64,000 bases of DNA from Paracidobacterium acidisoli (GCF_003428625.2 NZ_QVQT02000003.1:248001-312000); one strand, 5' to 3'; positions 47,087 to 56,451 are shown, counted from the stretch's first letter. The notes: a model not told the origin generated them from the letters alone. Program-made: numbers and translations.

Positions 47087-48967
47087 ATGAGCCTCTTCCT
47101 GCCCTTCGCCGAGCTGTGCGACGCCCTCGCCGCGACCACGAAGAAGCTCGAAAAGCGCGCCCTCATCGCCCAGTACCTCAAATCGCTGCCTATCGCCGAC
47201 GCCTCTCGCGCCGTCCTCTGGCTCTCCGGCTCGCCCTTCGCCGAAACCGACCGCCGCGCCCTCAACGCCGGAGGCTCGCTCCTCAGCAAGGCCGTCGCCC
47301 AGCTCACCGGAGCCGACCGCAACTCCATGCACGCCGCCTACCGCCGCCACGGAGACTTCGGCGCAGCCTCAGCCGATCTGCTCGCCGCCCGCCTCGCGCA
47401 CGCCGCGACCCTCACTCTCGCCGCTCTTGAAACCGCCTTCGACCACCTCGCCGCCGCCCGCGGCTCCGCGCCAAAGCTGCGGCTGGTGACCGATCTCCTC
47501 GCGCAGGCCACGCCCGTCGAAGCCAAATACCTCATCAAGCTCATCCTCGGAGACATGCGCACCGGCGTGCAGCAGAGCCTCGTCGAAGAGGCCATCGCCG
47601 CAGCCTTTGATACGGAAGTCCCCGCCGTGCGTCGCGCCGGCATGCTCCTCGGCAACCTCGGCAAAGTGGTGGCGATGGCCGCGCAGGGCACGCTCGCCGA
47701 GGCCCGCATGAAGCTCTTCCATCCCCTCGGCTTCATGCTCGCCAGCCCCGTCGCCACCGTCGACGAAGCCATAGACCGTTTCGCCAGGGAAACTGAGGCG
47801 GAAGAAACCGGATTCCTTCGAGCATCCAGCGAAAGCGCCGCGACGGTTGCTAATGAGGTCTCTTCCGAGGCGCCGAAGGCGCGGTTGCCTGGACGGCCAG
47901 TCCAAATGGAGGACAAATACGACGGCATCCGCGCGCAGCTTCATTGCGGAGATTCCTCCGAGCCAGGCCGCGTCGGCCTCTTTTCCCGCAGCCGCGAAGA
48001 CCTGAGCGACGGTTTCCCCGACCTCATCGAAGCCTTCGCCGCTATCCCCGAGCCGGTCATCCTCGACGGCGAAATTCTCGCCTGGAATGCCGCCGCGCAG
48101 CGTGCCCTGCCGTTCTCCTCGCTCCAGCAGCGTATCGGCCGCAAGCGCGTCACCGAGCAGATGCGCGAGCAGATCCCCGTCGTCTTCATGGCCTTCGATC
48201 TGCTCTATGGCAACTCCGAATTACAGCTCGAACAGCCTCTGCGCCAACGGCGAACGCTGCTCGAAAATTTCCTCGCCACCCACGGCCCCGTCACCGCAGA
48301 AGCCGTACAGCGAGGACAGGCCAGTCTCTTCGCGCCGGAAACCGCGCAGCCATTTTTCCCGCGCCTGATGCTCGCGCCCGCCACGCCTCTCGCATCGGCA
48401 GAACAACTGGACCGCGCCTATTCTGAAGCCCGCAATCGCGGCAACGAAGGCGTCATGCTCAAATCGCTCGCCAGCACCTATCAGCCCGGACGCCGCGGAC
48501 TCGCCTGGCTCAAGCTCAAGCGCGAGCTGGCCACGCTCGACGTCGTCGTTACCGGAGCCGAGTTCGGCAACGGACGCCGCGCCGCCGTCCTTAGCGACTA
48601 CACCTTCGCCGTGCGCGATGGCGCGACAGCGAATGGCTCTGAATCAAATAATCTCAACCTGAAGAATGTCGGGAAGGCCTACTCCGGCCTCACCGACGCC
48701 GAAATCGCCGAACTCACCGACTTCTTCAAAGCCCACACCCTCGAAGACTTCGGAACCTTCCGTACGGTAGAGCCCCTGATCGTCCTCGAAGTCGCCTTCA
48801 ACAACGTCATGCGCTCCGACCGCCACGCGAGCGGCTTCGCGCTGCGCTTCCCGCGCATCGTCCGAATCCGAACCGACAAGCCTGTCGAGGAGATCGACAC
48901 GCTGCAGCGCGTCGAGGAAATTTATGCGGGGCAGCCTGAACTGGGCGCTTCTTCGCTGCCCAGCTAG
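47087..48967 (+). CDS. ATP-dependent DNA ligase
   Basis: 626 residues. N-terminal DNA-binding domain (~1-215, with DLLAQATPVEAKYLIKLILGDMRTGVQQSL). Adenylation domain with MEDKYDGIRAQ, where Lys277 is the AMP-acceptor. Later motifs: LFSRSREDLSDGFPDL, VILDGEILAW, FMAFDLLYG, EGVMLKSLASTYQPGRRGLAWLKLK. The OB domain ends near RFPRIVRIRTDKP. It seals nicks using ATP, accessory to an NAD-dependent LigA presumably elsewhere. Residues 261-273 (EAPKARLPGRPVQ), just before the catalytic motif, are encoded by a copy of the 35-nt palindromic repeat. The stop overlaps the convergent CDF gene. Confidence 0.94.
   Translation: MSLFLPFAELCDALAATTKKLEKRALIAQYLKSLPIADASRAVLWLSGSPFAETDRRALNAGGSLLSKAVAQLTGADRNSMHAAYRRHGDFGAASADLLAARLAHAATLTLAALETAFDHLAAARGSAPKLRLVTDLLAQATPVEAKYLIKLILGDMRTGVQQSLVEEAIAAAFDTEVPAVRRAGMLLGNLGKVVAMAAQGTLAEARMKLFHPLGFMLASPVATVDEAIDRFARETEAEETGFLRASSESAATVANEVSSEAPKARLPGRPVQMEDKYDGIRAQLHCGDSSEPGRVGLFSRSREDLSDGFPDLIEAFAAIPEPVILDGEILAWNAAAQRALPFSSLQQRIGRKRVTEQMREQIPVVFMAFDLLYGNSELQLEQPLRQRRTLLENFLATHGPVTAEAVQRGQASLFAPETAQPFFPRLMLAPATPLASAEQLDRAYSEARNRGNEGVMLKSLASTYQPGRRGLAWLKLKRELATLDVVVTGAEFGNGRRAAVLSDYTFAVRDGATANGSESNNLNLKNVGKAYSGLTDAEIAELTDFFKAHTLEDFGTFRTVEPLIVLEVAFNNVMRSDRHASGFALRFPRIVRIRTDKPVEEIDTLQRVEEIYAGQPELGASSLPS
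47869..47903 (+). repeat. 35-nt palindromic repeat, copy 2, inside the ligase gene
   Basis: Starts GGCGCCGAAGGCGC, then GGTTGCCT, then GGACGGCCAGTCC. It is translated in frame as EAPKARLPGRPVQ (ligase residues 261-273). The reading frame stays intact. Confidence 0.8.
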
Positions 48968-49902
48968 TGATGGTGGTGATGATGCCCGGCCATCTCTTCG
49001 ACGGGCATTACGCATCCGTGCGCCACTTCGCACTCCGTGTGCTCGAACTGCAGTGTGGTGTGGTGAATGTGGAACCTGTCGCTGAGCGTGTGCTTCATCT
49101 TTTCGAGAATACGATTGCTCTCCGACAGCGGAATGTCGGCGATTGTTACATGGCTGGCAAGGGCGTGCGTCTGTGAGCCGAGGCTCCAGACGTGAAGATC
49201 GTGAACATCTTCGACGCCTTCGATGCCGCAGAGCGCAGAGCGTATCTCGCTCAAAGAGATGCCGTGTGGCGTGCCTTCGAGCAGAATGTTCAGCGTCTCG
49301 CGCACGATGGAGATCGAAGACCACAGGATGAGGGCTGCAATCACGAGCGACAGCGCGGGATCGATCCATGTCTGCGCGGTGAAGAGAATCGCGGCGCCGC
49401 CCACAATCACCGCTGCCGTCGACAGCGTATCGCCGAGCATGTGGATGAAGACGCTGCGGATGTTGACGTCGTGGCTGACCCGCCAGAGCAGAGCGGCGAT
49501 CACACCGTTCATTAGCACGCCGGCTGCGGCCACCAGCATCATGATGCGCGGCTGCACCGCCTCCGGATGGCCGAAGCGATGAATGGCCTCAGCCCCGATC
49601 CAGATGGCGATGAGCACGAGCGTGAGCGCGTTCAGAAATGCGGCCAGCACGCCGGCCCGCTGATAGCCGAAGGTCTTTTTGTCGGTAGCCGGGCGTCCCT
49701 GAAAGTAAACGGCGACGAAGGAGAGGACCAGCGCCAGCGCATCCGATGCGTTGTGGCCGGCCTCGGAGATCAGCGCCAGCGAATGGGCGCGCCATCCGGC
49801 AAGCAGTGTGAGCGCCACATAGGCGAGGGTTGCGATCAGAGAAAAGCGCAGCACGCGCTGCATCTTCTTCTGTGCGGCGGCCGTCGTGGCATGAACATGC
49901 AT
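48964..49902 (-). CDS. Cation diffusion facilitator (Zn/Co/Cd-type efflux)
   Basis: 312 residues. Six membrane segments; TM2 HSLALISEAGHNASDALALVLSF and TM5 SVFIHMLGDTLSTAAVIVG carry the HxxxD pairs of the metal site. The cytoplasmic domain has VHDLHVWSLGSQTHALASHV and HIHHTTLQFEH. The C-terminus is GHHHHHH, with His-rich MHVHAT at the N-terminus, likely metal-sensing. It exports divalent cations by H+ antiport. The TAG stop overlaps the convergent ligase stop within a CTAG. Confidence 0.94.
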   Translation of the reverse strand: MHVHATTAAAQKKMQRVLRFSLIATLAYVALTLLAGWRAHSLALISEAGHNASDALALVLSFVAVYFQGRPATDKKTFGYQRAGVLAAFLNALTLVLIAIWIGAEAIHRFGHPEAVQPRIMMLVAAAGVLMNGVIAALLWRVSHDVNIRSVFIHMLGDTLSTAAVIVGGAAILFTAQTWIDPALSLVIAALILWSSISIVRETLNILLEGTPHGISLSEIRSALCGIEGVEDVHDLHVWSLGSQTHALASHVTIADIPLSESNRILEKMKHTLSDRFHIHHTTLQFEHTECEVAHGCVMPVEEMAGHHHHHH

Positions 49903-49960
49903 CAGCTTCAGTCTATCGGCTTGGCGATCCGAGATTCAACGGAGTTTCACGATCCGGTTT

Positions 49961-50455
49961 TTACACCGTTGGATTCCAGGTGCGGGGCTTCCCTGGATTC
50001 GATCTGCGGCGCGGCGGCGGAGGAGGCACGTAGTGCATGGTGTCGCGCAGGCCGCTCCAGCCCTCCGCCACCACAATGCTGTTTTCCGGACGATGCACGT
50101 CGTAGCGCACCGAGCAGGGAATGCCGAGCTGCGTCTCTTTGAGATTGATCTGATCGCGCAGCGCGGTCACGTCCTGCGAGCACTCGTACTCGACGCCGCC
50201 GATCTCATATTTATAAAGAATGAGCTGCATGCCGTCGGGCTGACCGTTCTCTCCCGGTCCCATTTCGGAGATATCGATTACGGTGCCGTCGATGATGCGG
50301 CCGCTGAGCACCAGATCCGCGCGCCGCTGCCGCTCCAGCTCTTCGAGCGAGGGGCGTTTGCGCAATGCAAAAAGCGCGGCGACGCCACCGGCGCAGAGTA
50401 CGGCGAGCGCCATGGCTCCAATAACCTCGGGGTCGCGCAGTGAAAATCCGCTCAT
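49961..50455 (-). CDS. Single-pass membrane protein of unknown function
   Basis: 164 residues. One N-terminal membrane helix (VIGAMALAVLCAGGVAALFAL) is followed by a basic and helical stretch (RKRPSLEELERQRRADLV). A beta-rich domain follows (GRIIDGTVIDISEMG, LILYKYEIGGVEYECSQDV, IPCSVRYDVHRPENSIVV), similar in outline to DUF3592-type extracytoplasmic domains. The tail is Pro/Arg-rich (PPPPPRRRSNPGKPRTW). No known role. Divergent from the PEBP gene. Confidence 0.65.
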   Translation of the reverse strand: MSGFSLRDPEVIGAMALAVLCAGGVAALFALRKRPSLEELERQRRADLVLSGRIIDGTVIDISEMGPGENGQPDGMQLILYKYEIGGVEYECSQDVTALRDQINLKETQLGIPCSVRYDVHRPENSIVVAEGWSGLRDTMHYVPPPPPRRRSNPGKPRTWNPTV

Positions 50456-50783
50456 CGGACTCTCCGGGTGTCCGGATCGGGCAGGCCCGGACAGGAAGGC
50501 GCTTTGTCTGTGCCGCCGTCATCCGTGGAACTACTCTGATACAGACAGATGCAGCATATCATTCCACCGTATGCTTTACAGGCAGCGCAGATTACGGTTT
50601 GAAGAACGGTGCGGCGATTCACCACGGACGGAAAGTCGCGTTATAGTTTTGTCCATCGAATCAGAAGAGCCTGCCGCGTTATCCGGCTGGCGGCGGGTCT
50701 TCAGTGCAGACATCTCCGGCGTCCGAACGGCCGGCGTCAAAATACGACCGGCCATGGAAAAACAGTCAGAGACAGGAGCAGCG
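50456..50783. other. Divergent intergenic region, no gene seen
   Basis: 328 nt between the membrane protein (minus) and the PEBP protein (plus). A TATAGT hexamer near 50642-50647 could be a -10 for the PEBP gene, but the -35 is weak. The frame upstream of the PEBP start is open but lacks homology, so it is treated as non-coding. Confidence 0.4.
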
Positions 50784-51353
50784 ATGAAAGCAGCGATCCT
50801 TTGTGCAGTGTTAGTGTCGGCGCCGCTGTTTGCGCAGGATAAACCGGCAGCCCCGAAGCCTCCGGCCGGCCCCGGGCTGACGCTCACCACCAGTGCCTTC
50901 GCCGATGGCGGCATCATTCCCGATCCATACACGATGAATGCCGGCCCGGCGGCGGTCTCTCCGAAGCTCGAATGGAGCCACGTTCCGGCCGGAACGGTCA
51001 CGTTCGCACTGATTCTTCACGATCCGGATACTTCCATCCGTCACAGCACGCAGGAGGTGCTGCACTGGCTGATATTCAATATTCCCGGCACGGCGACCAG
51101 CCTGCCCGAGGGCGTGCCGGCGACGGCGCAGCTTCCTGACGGGACGATCCAGGGGAAGAATCAGCGCGGCACGGTGGGCTATATGGGCATGGGCGCGCCG
51201 GCTGCCGGCCCCTACCACCATTACACCTGGGAGCTCTTTGCGCTGGACACGAAGCTCGATCTCGGTCCGGATGCGACGCGTGAGGATGTGCTGAAGGCCA
51301 TGGACGGACACATTCTTGGCAAAGGCGTGGTCTTCGGCCGGTTTCATCGCTGA
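50784..51353 (+). CDS. Secreted YbhB/YbcL-type PEBP (Raf-kinase-inhibitor-like) protein
   Basis: 189 residues from ATG 50784 (CAGGAG upstream). Signal peptide MKAAILCAVLVSAPLFA-QDK. The PEBP fold shows LTTSAFADGGIIP, VSPKLEWSHVPAG, FALILHDPD, VLHWLIFNIPG, GYMGMGAPAAGPYHHYTWELFALD. The DPD and GxYHHY ligand-pocket motifs are intact. Small-molecule or phosphate-ester binding in the periplasm is likely. Physiological role in bacteria is unclear. Confidence 0.93.
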   Translation: MKAAILCAVLVSAPLFAQDKPAAPKPPAGPGLTLTTSAFADGGIIPDPYTMNAGPAAVSPKLEWSHVPAGTVTFALILHDPDTSIRHSTQEVLHWLIFNIPGTATSLPEGVPATAQLPDGTIQGKNQRGTVGYMGMGAPAAGPYHHYTWELFALDTKLDLGPDATREDVLKAMDGHILGKGVVFGRFHR

Positions 51354-51482
51354 TTCGGTCTGGTCCTGATCCCCTGTCCGGAAATCCGGACGGGGGCAAC
51401 CATCCGGTCCGGAAGGATAATTCCGGGAAGCAGGGAACAGAGAGCGGAAAAATAAGGCCCGCGGAGGCCGGGTCTTTGTCTT

Positions 51483-51517
51483 TGCGCCGAAGGCGCGTCC
51501 GCCTGGACGGCCAGTCC
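51483..51517 (+). repeat. 35-nt palindromic repeat, copy 3, upstream of hslV
   Basis: TGCGCCGAAGGCGC, then GTCCGCCT, then GGACGGCCAGTCC. It ends 7 nt before a TATACT hexamer (51525-51530) that could be the hslV -10, 10 nt before the ATG. The repeat would then occupy the -35 region. Confidence 0.75.
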
Positions 51518-51540
51518 CCTGCGCTATACTCCAAAGAGAC

Positions 51541-52155
51541 ATGTCGAATCGCAGGGTTTCCGCGACCGCCCCTTCCGGCGGTCGTTTTTCCGCACAGAAC
51601 AACGCGTCATCCAGCGCTCCCCGCATCCGTTCCACAACGGTTGTCTGCGTGCGCCGCGGCAACAGCGTGGTCATGGCCGCTGATGGCCAGGTCACGATGG
51701 GCGAAGCCGTATTCAAGCATGGCGCGCGCAAGATTCGCCGCCTGTATCAGGACAAGATTCTGGCCGGGTTTGCCGGATCGACCGCCGACGCCTTTTCGCT
51801 CTTCAGCCGCTTCGAGAGCAAGCTCGAGCAGTATGCGGGAAATCTGGGACGGGCCGCCGTGGAGCTGGCCAAGGACTGGCGCACCGACAAGATGCTGCGC
51901 AGCCTGGAAGCGCTGCTGATTGTGGCCGACGTGGGACAGACCTTTCTGATCAGCGGATCGGGCGATGTGATCGAGCCCGACGAGGGCATTGCGGCGATCG
52001 GCAGCGGCGGCTCCTACGCCATGGCGGCGGCGCGCGCTCTGATGGAGAATACCGATCTGCCGGCCCGCGAGGTTGCCGAAAAATCGCTCCGCATCGCCGG
52101 ACAGATCTGTATCTATACCAACGACAAGATCACGATTGAAGAGCTGAAAGCATAA
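51541..52155 (+). CDS. hslV: HslV (ClpQ) proteasome-like protease subunit with long propeptide
   Basis: 204 residues. The mature chain begins at Thr32 ([23 protein letters not shown]). In E. coli HslV the Thr directly follows Met. Here 31 Ser/Ala/Arg-rich residues precede it ([14 protein letters not shown]...), and no alternative start codon lies closer in frame, so proteolytic or autocatalytic removal is required. Other motifs: [53 protein letters not shown]. It forms a dodecamer peptidase driven by HslU, encoded 37 nt downstream. Confidence 0.95.
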   Translation: MSNRRVSATAPSGGRFSAQNNASSSAPRIRSTTVVCVRRGNSVVMAADGQVTMGEAVFKHGARKIRRLYQDKILAGFAGSTADAFSLFSRFESKLEQYAGNLGRAAVELAKDWRTDKMLRSLEALLIVADVGQTFLISGSGDVIEPDEGIAAIGSGGSYAMAAARALMENTDLPAREVAEKSLRIAGQICIYTNDKITIEELKA

Positions 52156-52192
52156 GCCGTTCGCAGCGGCCGCTCGAAAGGAGCAGGCATCT

Positions 52193-53743
52193 ATGGCTAT
52201 TTACCTTCCCGGAACCGCAGAAGACCAGGAGCTGGCGCTCGATGAGCTGACACCGCGCGAGATTGTGGTGGAGCTGGACAAGTATGTCGTGGGACAGAAG
52301 GCGGCCAAGCGCGCCGTGGCGATTGCGCTGCGCAACCGCATGCGGCGGCAGAAGCTGACGCCGGAGCTGGCCGACGAGATCATGCCCAAGAACATCATCA
52401 TGATCGGGCCGACGGGCGTGGGCAAGACGGAGATCGCACGGCGCCTGGCCAGGCTGACCAATTCGCCCTTTCTCAAGGTCGAGGCCTCGAAGTTTACCGA
52501 GGTCGGCTATGTGGGGCGCGATGTCGAGTCGATGGTGCGCGATCTGGTCGAGATCGCCATCGATATGGTGCGCGAAGAGAAGCTCGAAGAGGTGGAAGAC
52601 AAGGCCGAGCTGAATGCGGAGGAGCGGCTGCTCGATCTGCTGCTGCCGCCGCCTGCCGCAGCACCTGCGGCTTCGCCGGGCGGGCAGCAGCAGCCTCACG
52701 TGGAAGGCAATACGATCACGCTGCCGGCTCCGGCGTCAGCTTCGGGCGGCGATTCGCACCAGCGGACGCGGGAGAAGCTGCGCCAGCAGTTTCGCGAGGG
52801 CAAGCTCGACGACCGCATGGTGGAGATGGACGTGCGCGAGCGCAACGCGCCGTCGTTCGAGATCATCTCCAACCAGGGCGTGGAGGAGATGGACATCAAT
52901 CTGAAGGATGTTCTGCCGAACATCTTCGGACAGCGCACGCGCAAAAAGAAGATGAAGGTTGCCGAGGCCTTCGAGTATCTGGTGCAGGAAGAGGAAGGCC
53001 GACTGATCGATATGGATCAGGTCACTCGCACCGCCGTCGAACGCGTAGAGAACTCGGGCATCGTCTTCCTCGATGAGATCGACAAGATCGCCGGGCGCGA
53101 GGGCGGACACGGCCCGGATGTGTCGCGCGAGGGCGTGCAGCGGGACATTCTGCCGATCGTGGAAGGCACGACCGTAAACACCCGCTACGGCATGGTGCGC
53201 ACGGACTACATTCTGTTCATCGCCGCCGGAGCCTTTCATGTATCGAAGCCGAGCGATCTGATTCCGGAGCTGCAGGGGCGTTTCCCGATCCGCGTGGAGC
53301 TGCAGTCGCTCACCGTCGAAGACTTCATCCGCATTCTCACCGAGCCGAAGTCGTCGCTGGTCCGCCAGTACACGGCGCTGCTTGAAACCGAAGGGCTGAA
53401 GCTGGAGTTTACCCGCGAGGCCATCGAGGAGATGGCGCACTTCGCCTTCCGCGTGAACGAGACGACGGAGAACATCGGCGCGCGCCGGCTGCACACGATT
53501 ATGGAGCGCGTGCTCGACGAGATCAGCTTCCTCGCTCCCGACCTGACCAGGGGGCAGCAGAAGAAGGACGGGACGGTGCCCTCTTTGGCAGCGGTCATCG
53601 ACGGAACCACTGCGCCGCTGCCGGTGATGGAGCGCGAGACGGCGACAGGCAGCGAGAAGGTCGTCGTCATCGATCCGGAGTACGTGCGCCAGATGGTCGC
53701 GTCGATCGTGAAGGATCAGGATCTGTCGAGATACATTCTCTAG
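52193..53743 (+). CDS. hslU: HslU (ClpY) ATPase subunit
   Basis: 516 residues (E. coli 443), with AAGGAG upstream. [30 protein letters not shown], Walker [36 protein letters not shown] (pore GYVG), Walker [12 protein letters not shown], and a C-terminal sensor-2 [13 protein letters not shown]. The I-domain (~125-255) contains a Pro/Ala/Gln-rich insertion ([20 protein letters not shown]), and a further insertion near 448-470 accounts for the extra length. It unfolds substrates for HslV. Its stop is directly adjacent to the convergent acetyltransferase stop. Confidence 0.96.
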   Translation: MAIYLPGTAEDQELALDELTPREIVVELDKYVVGQKAAKRAVAIALRNRMRRQKLTPELADEIMPKNIIMIGPTGVGKTEIARRLARLTNSPFLKVEASKFTEVGYVGRDVESMVRDLVEIAIDMVREEKLEEVEDKAELNAEERLLDLLLPPPAAAPAASPGGQQQPHVEGNTITLPAPASASGGDSHQRTREKLRQQFREGKLDDRMVEMDVRERNAPSFEIISNQGVEEMDINLKDVLPNIFGQRTRKKKMKVAEAFEYLVQEEEGRLIDMDQVTRTAVERVENSGIVFLDEIDKIAGREGGHGPDVSREGVQRDILPIVEGTTVNTRYGMVRTDYILFIAAGAFHVSKPSDLIPELQGRFPIRVELQSLTVEDFIRILTEPKSSLVRQYTALLETEGLKLEFTREAIEEMAHFAFRVNETTENIGARRLHTIMERVLDEISFLAPDLTRGQQKKDGTVPSLAAVIDGTTAPLPVMERETATGSEKVVVIDPEYVRQMVASIVKDQDLSRYIL

Positions 53744-54259
53744 CTACGCCAGATCGCTGAGTCTCGGCCATCCGAAGGCGATCTCTTCAAAAGACTCTCC
53801 GCCGATGTCGATCGACTGGCGCGCAATCGGAATGCCCCCCAGACGCGCATAGAATTCCCGGGATGGGTTTCTTTCGAGGACCCATACCGCAAGGCTCTGA
53901 AAGTTCTGCCCCTTCAGCTCCTTTGCCAGGGCGCGGACCAGCCGGGTACCTGCCCCGCGCCGCTGATGCTGCGGAAGCAGATACAGGGCGTACAGCTCGG
54001 CATCGTAGCCGGCAATCTCGCCGCGCAGCTTCCCGCCGCCTGCGAAGCCGAAAATTCCCGAGTTATCTTCCGCGATCAGAATGAACGGATTTCCATGACC
54101 GATCCATTCTCGCCACGCCTCGGTCCGCTCCTCAACCCGCAGAGAAGCCAGGAAGTCGGCAGGAACGATTCCCGCATAGGTGCTTTTCCAGCTCTCCACA
54201 TGTACGCATGCAATCGAAGCCGCGTCAGCGGCCTCTGCCCGCCGGATGAGAAAATTCAT
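53744..54259 (-). CDS. GNAT-family N-acetyltransferase
   Basis: 171 residues from ATG 54259. NFLIRRAEAADAASIACVHVESWKSTYAG is the N-terminal GNAT strand/helix. ELYALYLLPQHQRRGAGTRLVRAL contains the QRRGAG acetyl-CoA pyrophosphate loop, and LERNPSREFYARLGG is motif B. An acetyl group is transferred to an unknown amine. Convergent with hslU, without a spacer. Start context is weak. Confidence 0.9.
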   Translation of the reverse strand: MNFLIRRAEAADAASIACVHVESWKSTYAGIVPADFLASLRVEERTEAWREWIGHGNPFILIAEDNSGIFGFAGGGKLRGEIAGYDAELYALYLLPQHQRRGAGTRLVRALAKELKGQNFQSLAVWVLERNPSREFYARLGGIPIARQSIDIGGESFEEIAFGWPRLSDLA

Positions 54260-54332
54260 CTCCGCAAAATACCACAGGCGCACAGAGCTTATCCGTTGAG
54301 CTGGGCGAAGCGGTATGCTGGACGGCCCAGTC

Positions 54333-54869
54333 CTACATCAGCATCTTCGGCGCACCCAGGCGGTCGAGCTCTTCGCGCACCTTGGTGAGCCCGTACATGC
54401 AGCGCTCGAACTCCTCCGAGAGCCGGGCAAAGAACGGAGCTTCCTGCTTGTACTCGAAGAGATCGAACTGCGAGACGATGTAGTAGCTCTCCTTGCCGGT
54501 GCGGACCATTTCCATAAAATCCGCGTCCAGAGGATTGCGGCGCATGTGCATCGATTCCGGATACATGCCGGTCGAGAAGAGCGCGAAGTCGCCGATGTGG
54601 CGGCGCATCTCGCGTTCCGCGTCGAAGGAGGGAGCGGAGCCAAGCACCGGGTCCGATGCCGTCAGCATTTCGCCGATTTCACGCAGCGGTTTTCCGCTGG
54701 CGTCGCGAATGCGGTAGAGATTTTCCGAGGCAGTGAATTCTGTCAGCAGGTCGGCGATGTAAGTCGTCACCTCAGAGTCGTCGAGGCCGGTGTATGTGGG
54801 GTAGCACCCGGACACGACTTCGTGAAAGAACTGGCGCAGCATATGCTCCCGTGGGACCAGTGGAACCAT
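54333..54869 (-). CDS. Conserved-looking cytoplasmic protein of unknown function
   Basis: 178 residues, GGAGA 4-8 nt upstream. No signal or membrane segment. Mostly helical: REHMLRQFFHEVV, SEVTTYIADLLTEFT, REIGEMLTASD, AEREMRRHIGDFALFSTGMYPESM, ESYYIVSQFDLFEYKQEAPFFARLSEEFERCMYGLTKVREELDRL. I do not recognise a domain. A short sequence resembling the end of the 35-nt repeat (GGACGGCCCAGTCC) lies just past the stop at ~54313-54330. Confidence 0.72.
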   Translation of the reverse strand: MVPLVPREHMLRQFFHEVVSGCYPTYTGLDDSEVTTYIADLLTEFTASENLYRIRDASGKPLREIGEMLTASDPVLGSAPSFDAEREMRRHIGDFALFSTGMYPESMHMRRNPLDADFMEMVRTGKESYYIVSQFDLFEYKQEAPFFARLSEEFERCMYGLTKVREELDRLGAPKMLM

Positions 54870-55188
54870 TGCATCTCCATCTCGCCGCTGCCGGCTATGC
54901 TCTCACGCATGCCAGGACGGCTGTTTCGATCTGCTCGTATGCCCTCCGGTCGGCACCAGGATGCAGCGCCCGGTCAGGAATCGGCACATCTTCCGCATGT
55001 ATGGATCACTACTGTACCCAAATCGTTTCGGTTAACAAGATGTTAAACAGGTAACCTGCCCAACTTTCTTAGCACTCGGCATGCCCAAGTGCGAAGGAAG
55101 GGCGGATGAATTGTGAAAAAATCTTCACCCCGGCCGGTATCCGGACCTACTATGCTGGCCGTGTCGCACTCTGCTTCGGAGGTCTCCC
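54870..55188. other. Divergent intergenic region, no gene seen
   Basis: 319 nt between the unknown gene (minus) and the phosphoesterase (plus). It contains an AT-richer stretch around 55018-55050 (GGTTAACAAGATGTTAAACAGG region) that may be a regulatory site, and TTGTGAAAAAATC near 55110. No clear promoter hexamer pair or RNA. Confidence 0.4.
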
Positions 55189-56451
55189 ATGGCACACGAA
55201 TCGCATTCTTCTCCTGCACATCGTCATAAGGGTCACGGCGGAAAAGGCAAGCCGGGAGCCCCGCAGGCCAGCGGTGATCCGGTCTTCGCGCAGCCCGCGC
55301 CTTCTCCGGACCCGACCTCGTTTCGGAACCCGGTCACCGACCAGAGCGATAAGGACACGCCCGGCGTGCAGGTGGTGCCGCCGGCGCGCGGCGGAGCCGT
55401 CGAGCCGGTTCTGACGCTGGCTCAGGTATTCGGCAGCCAGGGAGAGACGATCACGCAGACCATCCAGAGCTCGGGCCAGATCGTCTTTCACAGCGTGGGC
55501 GATACGGGCAGCGTGGAGGGTCCGTCGACGCAGTCGCTGGTCGCCGACAAGATGGTGACCGACTTCAGCGAAACCAGCGCCGCGGATGTGCCGTCATTCT
55601 TCTTCCATCTGGGCGACGTGGTCTACTACTTCGGCGAAGCGACGTATTACTACGATCAGTTCTTCGAGCCGTACCGCTCGTATCCGGCGCCGATTATCGC
55701 CATCCCCGGCAACCACGACGGCATCGTTTACCCGAGCGATTCGGCTCCGACGCTCGATGCCTTTTTGCGCAACTTCTGTGCCGCCTCTGCGGCCCAGTCA
55801 CCGGACGCGGGTGGTCTGCTGCGGACGACGATGATCGCTCCCGGCGTGTACTTCACGCTGGAGGCGCCGTTTGTCCGGATTCTGGGGGTTTACAGCAATG
55901 TGCTCGAAGACCCCGGAGTGATCTCGGCGCAGGGCACGACTTATCCCACGCTGGACAGCCGCCAGGTGGATTTTCTTACCGCGGCGCTGAAGCGGGTGAC
56001 GACCGACGACTTCACCGGGGCGGTGATCATCGCTGTGCATCATCCGCCGTTCTCCGGCGGATCGGTCCATGGCGGAAGCCCGCTGATGCTGGCCGATATC
56101 GACAGCGCCTGCCAGGCGGCGGGAGTGTGGCCGCACGCGGTCTTCTCCGGGCACGCTCATAACTACCAGCGCTTTACCCGCATCGTGAACAGCTATCAGA
56201 CTCCGTATATTGTCGCGGGCTGCGGGGGGCATTCGCCGCTGAGCAAAATGAGCGGGACCTATCGTACGCCGTACAAGGTCGACGACACGCTCACCCTCGA
56301 GAGCTACGACGACACCGACTACGGCTATCTGCGGGTTGTGGTGAACGCGCAGACGATGACCGTCGAGTTTCATCCCCAGTCGGATGGCTCGACCACCAAG
56401 ACGCCCGATGACACGGTGACGATCGATCTGGCGACGCGGACGATCAGCTGA
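55189..56451 (+). CDS. Metallophosphoesterase (calcineurin-like)
   Basis: 420 residues, GGAGG 6 nt upstream. His/Pro/Gly-rich N-terminus without a classical signal peptide. The five phosphoesterase motifs are present in order: FHSVGDTG, FHLGDVVYYFG, AIPGNHDG, AVHHPPFSGG, FSGHAHNYQRF. These bind two metals and hydrolyse a phosphate ester. The C-terminal strand region (TMTVEFHPQSDGSTTKTPDDTVTIDLATRTIS) is needed for comparison with a decayed copy at ~58.2 kb. Substrate unknown; resembles acid-phosphatase-like families. Confidence 0.92.
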   Translation: MAHESHSSPAHRHKGHGGKGKPGAPQASGDPVFAQPAPSPDPTSFRNPVTDQSDKDTPGVQVVPPARGGAVEPVLTLAQVFGSQGETITQTIQSSGQIVFHSVGDTGSVEGPSTQSLVADKMVTDFSETSAADVPSFFFHLGDVVYYFGEATYYYDQFFEPYRSYPAPIIAIPGNHDGIVYPSDSAPTLDAFLRNFCAASAAQSPDAGGLLRTTMIAPGVYFTLEAPFVRILGVYSNVLEDPGVISAQGTTYPTLDSRQVDFLTAALKRVTTDDFTGAVIIAVHHPPFSGGSVHGGSPLMLADIDSACQAAGVWPHAVFSGHAHNYQRFTRIVNSYQTPYIVAGCGGHSPLSKMSGTYRTPYKVDDTLTLESYDDTDYGYLRVVVNAQTMTVEFHPQSDGSTTKTPDDTVTIDLATRTIS

